DNA from: Pseudomonas sp. CBZ-4
GTDB taxonomy: Bacteria; Pseudomonadota; Gammaproteobacteria; Pseudomonadales; Pseudomonadaceae
Direction: 5' to 3'
Length of the DNA: 34,251 bases
NCBI RefSeq assembly: GCF_000346755.1
Contig: NZ_ANNV01000178.1
Coordinates: 1 to 34,251, forward strand
Below are positions 23,850-29,829 of the stretch, one piece after another; the first letter of the stretch is position 1, and each line of letters starts with the position of its first letter. The position numbers were made by a program, and so were the translations under genes. Under the pieces are notes generated by a model, which made no database searches, had not been told where the DNA came from, and was given only the letters and a program-made list of their open reading frames with translations.

Positions 23850-26300
23850 ATGCCGCACCACCAGATCCAACCCTTGGCCCGCGCCCTGCGCCGTGGCGTG
23901 TTTGTCGGCCTGCTCGCTGCGGTGCCTCTGGCGCCGAGCCTGGTGCAAGCCGCCGAAAGCGCCGAAACACAGCGCGCCTACAACATCCCGGCGGGCAACC
24001 TCGACCAGGCGTTGAACCGCTTCGCCAGCGCCTCGGGGATATTGCTCTCGGTGGACGCCTCGCTCACCGAAGGCAAGCGCAGCGCCGGTCTGCAAGGGCG
24101 TTACGCGGTGGCTGCCGGCTTGGAGCGGTTGCTGGCCGGCAGTGGCTTGGTGGCGATGCAGTCCCAGGGCGGTTGGTCGTTGCAGGCGATTGCCGGTGGC
24201 GGCCCGTTGCAATTGGGCGCGACGCAGATCAGCGGCGAGCAAGCGCAGGAAAACGCCTGGGGCCCGGTGGATGGCATCGTCGCCACCCGCAGCGCCTCGG
24301 GGAGCAAGACCGACTCGGCGCTGGTGGAAATCCCCCAGACCATCAACGTGATCACCGCCGCCGAGATCAAGGCGCGCGGTGCGCAGAGCGTGACCCAGGC
24401 GTTGCTCTACACGCCTGGCATGGCGGCGGGCGGCTTTGCCGACCGGGTCAAATTGTTCGATGAACCGACCTCGCGCGGCTTCTCGCCGACGCCGCTGTAC
24501 CTCGATGGTTTGCACCTGCCCTACGGCGGCGGCAGCACGGGCGGCGCGCTGCAGATCGAGCCCTACTCGCTGGAGCGCATCGAAGTGCTCAAAGGCCCGG
24601 CCTCGGTGCTGTACGGGCAGAACCAGCCGGGCGGCATCGTCAACATGGTCAGCAAGCGCCCCAGCGAAACCCCGGTGCATCAGGTAGTACTGGAAGCCGG
24701 CACCTACGAGCACAAAAGCGCGGCCATCGACCTCAGCGGCCCGCTGGATGAGCAAGGGCAGTTTCTCTATCGCCTGACCGCCCTGGCCAACGACGGCCAG
24801 GACGAGATCAACTACGTCGAAAACAAGCGCCAGTTCATCGCCCCCAGCTTCACCTGGCGGCCCAACGACGACACCAGCGTGACCTTGTTCGCCCAGTACC
24901 AGAAAGACAAAGGCGTGCCCGAAGCCCAAGGCTTGCCGGCGTCCGGCACGTTGTGGGCCAACCCCAACGGCAAGATCAAGCGCGACCTGTTTATCGGCGA
25001 GCCTGATTCCAACCAGTACAACCGCGAGCAGTACGTGCTGGGCTACGAGGTTTCCCATCGTCTCAACGACACCTGGACCCTCAAGCAAAACGCGCGCTAC
25101 GCCGAGGTTGACGACCGCTACACCGCGCCGTTGCACGGCTACGCCTTCGTCGCCAACCCGGCCACCGGCGTGCAGGACCAACGCTACCTGCAACGCTACG
25201 CAGTGGACTGGGCGCAGAACAACAAAGTGTTTGGCGTGGACAGCATCGCCCAGGCGGAATTCGACACCGGTGCGCTGGCCCATACGATGATTTTCGGCCT
25301 GGATTACTACCACTCGGGCTCGTTGTTCCACGGCCTGTACGACCGCACCGCGCCAGTGATCGACCTGTTCAAGCCGGTCTACGGCCAGCGTATCGACTAT
25401 CGCCAGCCATACCGCTGGGACCGCACCCTGAGCCAGACCGGCCTGTACGTGCAGGACCAGATCAAATGGGACAAATGGGCGCTGGTGCTCGGCGGTCGTT
25501 ATGACTGGGCCAGTGTGGTCAACAAGGAGCCGATGCAGGGCACCCGCTTCGCCAGCAAGGACGAAGCCTTCACCGGCCGCGCGGGCCTGGTGTACCTGTT
25601 TGATAATGGCCTGGCGCCGTTTGTCAGCTACTCCGAGTCGTTCCTGCCGCTGACGGGCACCGATGTCGATCGCAAGCCGTTCGATCCGTCTACCGGCAAG
25701 CAATATGAAGTCGGCGTGAAGTATCAGCCGCCCGGCCAGAAGAGCTTCGTGCAAGCGTCGGTCTACCAGCTCGACCAGGAAAACGTGATCACCACCAACC
25801 CCAACGACACCTTCAGCACCCAGAGCGGCGCCATGCGTTCACGCGGCGTGGAGCTGGAAGCCAAGGCCGTCCTCAGCGATGCCTGGGACATCATCGCCTC
25901 GGCCGCGCGCAACGACATCAAGTACACCAAGGACGAAGAGGGCCGCCAAGGTCGCCACCCGGCCGGCATCTCGCCGCTCACCGCGTCGATGTGGGTCAAT
26001 TACACCGTGGTCGGCGACACCCCGCTGGCCGGCCTCGGCGCAGGCCTGGGCGTGCGCTACGCGCGGCAAAGCCTGGGCGACTACTACGCAGGCGCCTTCA
26101 GTGTGCCGTCGTACAGCGTCTACGACGCCAGCCTGAGCTACGACCTGAGCCGCTCGCCGCTGAAACTCAAGGGCGTGAAACTGGCGCTGAACGTGCAGAA
26201 CCTCACCAACAAAACCTACGTGTCGCAGTGCACCAGTGACCTGGATTGCTACTACGGCGAAGGGCGTACGGCGGTGTCGAGCCTGACCTACGACTGGTAG
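23850..26300 (+). CDS. TonB-dependent siderophore receptor with STN signalling domain
   Basis: An 816-aa outer-membrane ferric-siderophore transducer. Signal peptide at about 1-35 (ending VQAAES), STN domain at about 40-110 (YNIPAGNLDQALNRFASASGI; GLERLLAGSGL), plug with IPQTINVITAAEIKARGAQ and VLYGQNQPGGIVNMVSKRP, then a 22-strand-type barrel ending YDW, an aromatic terminus. GGGGAG before the ATG fixes the start. The frame is uninterrupted, unlike the paralogue at 154-2640. Placed after its sigma and FecR partners, it should both import a siderophore and induce itself. The siderophore class cannot be told from sequence alone; catecholate or hydroxamate xenosiderophores are typical. Confidence 0.95.
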   Translation: MPHHQIQPLARALRRGVFVGLLAAVPLAPSLVQAAESAETQRAYNIPAGNLDQALNRFASASGILLSVDASLTEGKRSAGLQGRYAVAAGLERLLAGSGLVAMQSQGGWSLQAIAGGGPLQLGATQISGEQAQENAWGPVDGIVATRSASGSKTDSALVEIPQTINVITAAEIKARGAQSVTQALLYTPGMAAGGFADRVKLFDEPTSRGFSPTPLYLDGLHLPYGGGSTGGALQIEPYSLERIEVLKGPASVLYGQNQPGGIVNMVSKRPSETPVHQVVLEAGTYEHKSAAIDLSGPLDEQGQFLYRLTALANDGQDEINYVENKRQFIAPSFTWRPNDDTSVTLFAQYQKDKGVPEAQGLPASGTLWANPNGKIKRDLFIGEPDSNQYNREQYVLGYEVSHRLNDTWTLKQNARYAEVDDRYTAPLHGYAFVANPATGVQDQRYLQRYAVDWAQNNKVFGVDSIAQAEFDTGALAHTMIFGLDYYHSGSLFHGLYDRTAPVIDLFKPVYGQRIDYRQPYRWDRTLSQTGLYVQDQIKWDKWALVLGGRYDWASVVNKEPMQGTRFASKDEAFTGRAGLVYLFDNGLAPFVSYSESFLPLTGTDVDRKPFDPSTGKQYEVGVKYQPPGQKSFVQASVYQLDQENVITTNPNDTFSTQSGAMRSRGVELEAKAVLSDAWDIIASAARNDIKYTKDEEGRQGRHPAGISPLTASMWVNYTVVGDTPLAGLGAGLGVRYARQSLGDYYAGAFSVPSYSVYDASLSYDLSRSPLKLKGVKLALNVQNLTNKTYVSQCTSDLDCYYGEGRTAVSSLTYDW

Positions 26301-26345
26301 GTAATTGCTCGTAGGAGTGGTCCTGATTTACCTGGACGTGAACTA

Positions 26346-26399
26346 GGCAAGTCTCGTGAGCGTTAGCCTTTTTGCCGGCTAACCTCCCGAGACCTTGCC
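26346..26399 (+). other. Long imperfect hairpin abutting the next start codon
   Basis: GGCAAG (26346-26351) pairs with CTTGCC (26394-26399), TCTCG with CGAGA (26352-26356/26388-26392), GAG with CTC, and GTTAGCC (26362-26368) with GGCTAAC (26377-26383). This gives about 21 bp of stem with small bulges. It ends one base before the ATG at 26401, where a ribosome site should be, and no Shine-Dalgarno is visible. It may terminate the receptor transcript, although no T tract follows, or fold over the start of the next gene as a translational control. Confidence 0.6.
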
Positions 26400-26400
26400 C

Positions 26401-26985
26401 ATGTCCATCGCCGAAAACCCCTACGCCACCCCGCGTTCAGCGCTGAGTTGGATGCCGGTTCGCCAACCCGTTTTTTTCGTCGTCGCACCGCGTAAATTCC
26501 TCAGCCTGATGTTGCTGACCCTTGGCGGGTATTTCTTTTATTGGTTGTACCGCCAGTGGTCGCACTATCGGCAAGCCACCGGTGCCCGCGTCTGGCCGTG
26601 GGTGCGCACGCTGTTTTCGGTGTGCTACTTCTGCACGCTGATCCTCAGCGTCGCCCGGGAATTGGAGCAAGGCGAGTCACCCTATCGCTGGTGGCCGCGC
26701 GGCTTGGCGGTGGTGATCTTTCTGTGCGGGTGTCTGCCGTTCACGCTGCTGTGGCTGTTGTCGCCGCTGGTGGCGCTGGCGGTGGGTGCGGTGATCGTGG
26801 CGCTGCAACTGGCGTTGGCGTTGCAGCTGCAAGGTGCGATCAATTGTCTGGAGCGTGATCCGCAGGGGCGGGGGAATGCGGGTTTGACGGGGGGCGATTG
26901 GGTTGGCATAGGTTTCGGGTTGTTGGGATGGGGAGTGATGTTGGCGTGGGTGGTGAGGGAGGTTTCTACGTCTGCAATAGCGTGA
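26401..26985 (+). CDS. Small integral membrane protein, unknown function
   Basis: A 194-aa protein with about four hydrophobic segments, near residues 28-48 (FLSLMLLTLGGYFFYWLYRQW), 65-85, 100-145 and 165-185. The N-terminus has the ENPYATP motif seen in a loose group of Pseudomonas membrane proteins resembling DUF4234-type proteins; this resemblance is by eye. ATG 26401 is the first in-frame ATG; an in-frame TTG two codons earlier lies in the hairpin. Its 3' end overlaps the convergent phosphatase gene by 20 bp. I cannot assign a function. Confidence 0.75.
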   Translation: MSIAENPYATPRSALSWMPVRQPVFFVVAPRKFLSLMLLTLGGYFFYWLYRQWSHYRQATGARVWPWVRTLFSVCYFCTLILSVARELEQGESPYRWWPRGLAVVIFLCGCLPFTLLWLLSPLVALAVGAVIVALQLALALQLQGAINCLERDPQGRGNAGLTGGDWVGIGFGLLGWGVMLAWVVREVSTSAIA

Positions 26986-27637
26986 AGGTGGCGTCGTCTT
27001 CGGTTGAGCAGCCCTCAAGTGATCGCCCAGCGATGGCCTGGAGTTGGTGCTCGACTGTGAGTTCGGCCCAGAACCCGTCGGTTGCCAAAATCCACATCGT
27101 GTCTGGAGTGACCTGAATGAATTGGACGGCTGGTTCATGAGGCCGTCGGTAGCTCATGCAGTTGAACAGTCGTTTACGGGCCGGGCTGCTGGCGATAAAT
27201 GTGTGGCTCAAGTCGCCTTGCCAGTTGGGTCCACAGTGGGGGGCGTTCAGCCAGGTCATGCGCTGATCGTTGTCCAGATAACCCAGGCAACAGTCACCTG
27301 CGTGAATCGTGATGGCTGTCTGACCGAGCACCAGTAGCGCCAGGTAGCTCGTCGAGGCAAAGGGGAAATCAGGGCAAAGGTTTGACTGTACCTGTTTGAG
27401 CGAATCAAGTACCAGTTCCAGGGCGCTGTCAGGGCTCGTTGCAATAGAAGGCGCCGCGTTGGAAAAACAACCCAGCAGATCATCACTCAGGGCTTGCGCC
27501 AATTCTGCGCTGCCCGGTTTGGCGGTGCCGTCGGCGATCACGTAAAGATGAGCGCCCGCATTGTGTGCCGAACCGCTGACATCGCGATTTTCTGCGCGGT
27601 CTGTCCCCTGCTGGCTGAGGCTCAAGTGCAAGATCAA
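26966..27637 (-). CDS. PP2C-type protein phosphatase, third gene of the wHTH/NTase operon
   Basis: A 223-aa compact PPM/PP2C-fold protein. The metal-binding acidic residues are all recognisable: Asp19 in RAENRD, Asp36-Gly37 in VIADG, Asp115 in HAGD, Asp187-Gly188 in ILATDG, and Asp214/Asp215 in TEDDATFTLL. The usual GMGGH after the first DG is replaced by GTAKPGS, so it is a divergent member. The start is TTG 27637, supported by GGAG 7-8 bases upstream and a 4-nt TTGA overlap with the nucleotidyltransferase stop. It would dephosphorylate Ser/Thr or, as the PP2C-like effector SidD of Legionella does, remove a nucleotidyl group. Which of these is unknown. Confidence 0.82.
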   Translation of the reverse strand: MILHLSLSQQGTDRAENRDVSGSAHNAGAHLYVIADGTAKPGSAELAQALSDDLLGCFSNAAPSIATSPDSALELVLDSLKQVQSNLCPDFPFASTSYLALLVLGQTAITIHAGDCCLGYLDNDQRMTWLNAPHCGPNWQGDLSHTFIASSPARKRLFNCMSYRRPHEPAVQFIQVTPDTMWILATDGFWAELTVEHQLQAIAGRSLEGCSTEDDATFTLLQT

Positions 27638-28338
27638 GCGGATGCTCCGAATCCGATCAATGCTTGCAGTCGCTGGTGAATCAACGCCTCACGATCAGAG
27701 TCCTGGGCGGTGCTTTGGATGACGTCCTGGAATGCCGACAGCCTCAGCAAGGCTGTAAATTGTGCGCTGACGTAGCGCCTTAGTTCGACAGGCGCCTGTT
27801 TCACTTCTTCAATCAGTTCTTCGCGGCCGTCCAGCAACGCGATGATGTCCTCGATGTCGTTGGACATCAGCACATCGCCATGCCCACGGCCCAGATAGGC
27901 CTGAAGTTTTGCGGCGAGAAACCACGGTGCAGCAAATACCTTGATCACGGTGCCATTGGGGAGCGTGTAGTCGATGGCATTTTCCAGTCCACCGACAAAC
28001 CACGTGTTGGAAAACCCCAGGACCTGTTCATCGGTGGGCATGAAGTCGACCTTCAGAGCGCCCAGTCGGAGGCGACAGGTGACAGCGTCCTGGCCGGTAT
28101 TTTTGAAACCCCGGGGTTTCAGCTTTTCTTCCAACCGATACCAATCAAGGGTGCCTGTCAGGTGAATCACCAGGTCCACATCATCGGTGCCGCGAATCGA
28201 CTCCAGGGTGTATTCGTCAGTGATGAGTAAAACCGTGGTACATCCGCCGACAAAGGCCACTTGTTCGCGCAACTCGTCACCCAGCGCCTCGGCAACCGCC
28301 TCAAGCATGTGCAGCATCATGGTTCTGTTGGATGTCAC
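27634..28338 (-). CDS. AbiEii/MNT-like nucleotidyltransferase
   Basis: A 234-aa protein of the polymerase-beta-type nucleotidyltransferase superfamily. The glycine pair is Gly31-Gly32 (AFVGGCTTVLL), the catalytic DxD is Asp53-Val-Asp55 (RGTDDVDLVIHL), and the third acid is probably Asp98 (ALKVDFMP). The middle AAPWFLAAKLQAYLGRG and the later SNDIEDIIALLDGREEL match nucleotidyl transferase AbiEii/AbiGii-type toxins. The start is set at GTG 28338: GAGGGAG lies 8 bases upstream and the codon overlaps the preceding stop as GTGA, whereas GTG 28347 sits on that ribosome site. It probably transfers a nucleotide to RNA or protein. Its partner genes are a DNA-binding-type protein and a PP2C phosphatase. 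Confidence 0.88.
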   Translation of the reverse strand: MTSNRTMMLHMLEAVAEALGDELREQVAFVGGCTTVLLITDEYTLESIRGTDDVDLVIHLTGTLDWYRLEEKLKPRGFKNTGQDAVTCRLRLGALKVDFMPTDEQVLGFSNTWFVGGLENAIDYTLPNGTVIKVFAAPWFLAAKLQAYLGRGHGDVLMSNDIEDIIALLDGREELIEEVKQAPVELRRYVSAQFTALLRLSAFQDVIQSTAQDSDREALIHQRLQALIGFGASA

Positions 28339-29054
28339 AAGATCCACTCCCTCAGCATGGCGTCGGCGACTTTGGCTTCGCGCGGCCCGCCGATGCGGAT
28401 GGCGTCAACGAGGGCCAGGAAATGATAGAGAAGCTCATCCTTTTTCACTGCGCCAGGGACGGTTTTGTATAGAGGTGTGACTGCCTGGCCTTTGCTTTTT
28501 CCGTAAGCGTCGGGCCAGACGGGGATGAAATCGCCGCCGCTCATGACCTTGCCCGCCATTATCGGCGCGGCAAAAGCGGTTGGGATGCCGCGCACAATCG
28601 GGCCGGGTTTGGCTGGGAATACGTATCGAATTGCGTATTTTATGAAGTCCAGCAGAGCCTCGCTTCTTACGTTGGGTTTGCCGCTCAGTAAGTCGGTGTA
28701 GATGAGGCCGATTTCGCGGCATCGATTCATTGAGTTCGACACTTCGCTTTTGCTCAATGCGAGGGACGCCGAAAGGGCGCGGACGGAGTAGCTTTCGATG
28801 TTCGGCGCGGTCTCGACATCCTCGATATCGTCCCATCCTTCCCATTCCTGGGCAGTGGAAAGTTGGATCCTCTCAAAGATGTCGCGAGATTGGACAAGGG
28901 ACTCCAATGAAATCGAGCGGCCACTTAGCATGAGAGGGCTGGCGTCATCGAGGTCACGTATGACAGTGAACTCACGCTTTTGCACGCGCTCGCCTTTGGC
29001 CAACAGGTCCAGGCTGATCAATTTGAAGAGCACTACGATGTCTTGACTTTTCAT
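28335..29054 (-). CDS. Winged-helix protein partner of the nucleotidyltransferase
   Basis: A 239-aa protein. Residues 1-20 (MKSQDIVVLFKLISLDLLAK) and 90-118 (SVRALSASLALSKSEVSNSMNRCREIGLI) together make a helix-turn-helix of MarR-like type. The C-terminal half (AIRYVFPAKPGPIVRGIPTAFAAP; VWPDAYGKSKGQ; LLYHFLALVDAIRIGGPRE) matches a conserved family often annotated as a transcriptional regulator. Residues about 26-85 look like an insertion within the HTH domain. Start ATG 29054 is chosen because it gives this N-terminus; an upstream extension would run through the palindromic operator. It probably represses its own operon and may act as the antitoxin-like partner. It is not a classical AbiEi protein. 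Confidence 0.82.
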   Translation of the reverse strand: MKSQDIVVLFKLISLDLLAKGERVQKREFTVIRDLDDASPLMLSGRSISLESLVQSRDIFERIQLSTAQEWEGWDDIEDVETAPNIESYSVRALSASLALSKSEVSNSMNRCREIGLIYTDLLSGKPNVRSEALLDFIKYAIRYVFPAKPGPIVRGIPTAFAAPIMAGKVMSGGDFIPVWPDAYGKSKGQAVTPLYKTVPGAVKKDELLYHFLALVDAIRIGGPREAKVADAMLREWIL

Positions 29055-29070
29055 GCTGTAAAGAATCCTG

Positions 29071-29129
29071 GTGTCCACTGTCCATGGACCGTGGACACTT
29101 TCTTGCACAGAGTTGACACCCCTGTCAAC
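29071..29129 (-). promoter_or_regulatory. Twin palindromic operator of the wHTH/NTase/PP2C operon
   Basis: Bases 29071-29098 are a 28-bp palindrome with one mismatched pair: arms GTGTCCAC and GTGGACAC around GTCCATGGAC. Bases 29112-29129 are a perfect palindrome, GTTGACA-CCCC-TGTCAAC. All arms share the half-site TGTC[C/A]AC. The array ends 17 bp before the wHTH ATG and contains a TTGACA suitable as a -35 element on the minus strand, though no good -10 is visible 17 bp on. Autorepression by the wHTH protein is the likely role. Confidence 0.7.
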
Positions 29130-29829
29130 GATTCTGCAAAAACACCACATACCCCCGAAACCACTCACTCCCCTGCAAATACCCCGGCTCCTCCCACACC
29201 CCACCCTGAATCAATCCCACCTTGAACGGCAGCCCCATCCGGTTCAGCCGTGGCAAATACGCCGCGTAATCCGCAATGCTGTGCCGCCCTTGATAGGTCT
29301 GCACCACCACCTCATCCACCACGCCCTTGAGCTGGGCGATGGCCGCCGGGTCGGCGTTGCTGCTCCAGTCCATCAGGCCGGTGATGCTTAGGCGCAAATC
29401 GGTGGGCAGGCGTTGGCGCAGGTCGCGCAGGAAGTCGGCGTATTCGTGCAGGTATTGGGTGCGCGCATCGAAGTCGATCTGGATGCCGACCACCGGGTTG
29501 CCGGCGTCGCGCCAGCGTTGCACCTGGCCGAGCACTTGGGTGTAGACCGGTTCGGGCCAGTGCAGGGTGTGGGCGCGGTAGACCACCCAGATCTCGCCGT
29601 GGCTCAGGCGCGGCACGCCGATGCCCTGGGCGATGAGTTGCACGCCGCGTTGGGGCGCGCGGCGGGTGGAGTTGATCTGGCCCTGGAGGATGTACAGGGT
29701 GTTGGCCTGCTTGAGGACTGGCTGGGGCGCGACGCCGCTCCACAGCCAGAAGGCGTCGTAGTCGCGGGCATCCACCGCGCCGAACACCGGGCTTGCCAGG
29801 AGCAGCAAGCCGAGCCACAGGTGCTTCAC
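29125..29829 (-). CDS. DUF3142 family exported protein
   Basis: A 234-aa protein with a signal peptide (residues 1-~17, LWLGLLLLASPVFGAVDA). DUF3142 features are YDAFWLWSGV near the mature N-terminus, WVVYRAHTLHW, VVGIQIDFDARTQYLHEYADFLRDLR (a TIM-barrel-like acidic strand as in glycoside hydrolases), LSITGLMDW, and VVDEVVVQTYQGRH. The start is set at GTG 29829, which overlaps the stop of the preceding large gene (GTGA), giving a proper signal peptide; an upstream GTG at 29856 would add non-family residues. Function is unknown; a carbohydrate-related role is suggested only by fold resemblance. Confidence 0.85.
   Translation of the reverse strand: MKHLWLGLLLLASPVFGAVDARDYDAFWLWSGVAPQPVLKQANTLYILQGQINSTRRAPQRGVQLIAQGIGVPRLSHGEIWVVYRAHTLHWPEPVYTQVLGQVQRWRDAGNPVVGIQIDFDARTQYLHEYADFLRDLRQRLPTDLRLSITGLMDWSSNADPAAIAQLKGVVDEVVVQTYQGRHSIADYAAYLPRLNRMGLPFKVGLIQGGVWEEPGYLQGSEWFRGYVVFLQNR

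Noticed and set aside
23820..25754. 644-codon open frame on the minus strand across the second receptor
   Set aside because: A high-GC shadow frame. The plus-strand receptor is complete with signal peptide, ribosome site and module context.
27634..29054. Classical AbiE (AbiEi/AbiEii) toxin-antitoxin pair
   Set aside because: The NTase is AbiEii-like, but the wHTH partner lacks the AbiEi antitoxin domain layout and a third PP2C gene is coupled. I therefore describe it as related, not as AbiE.
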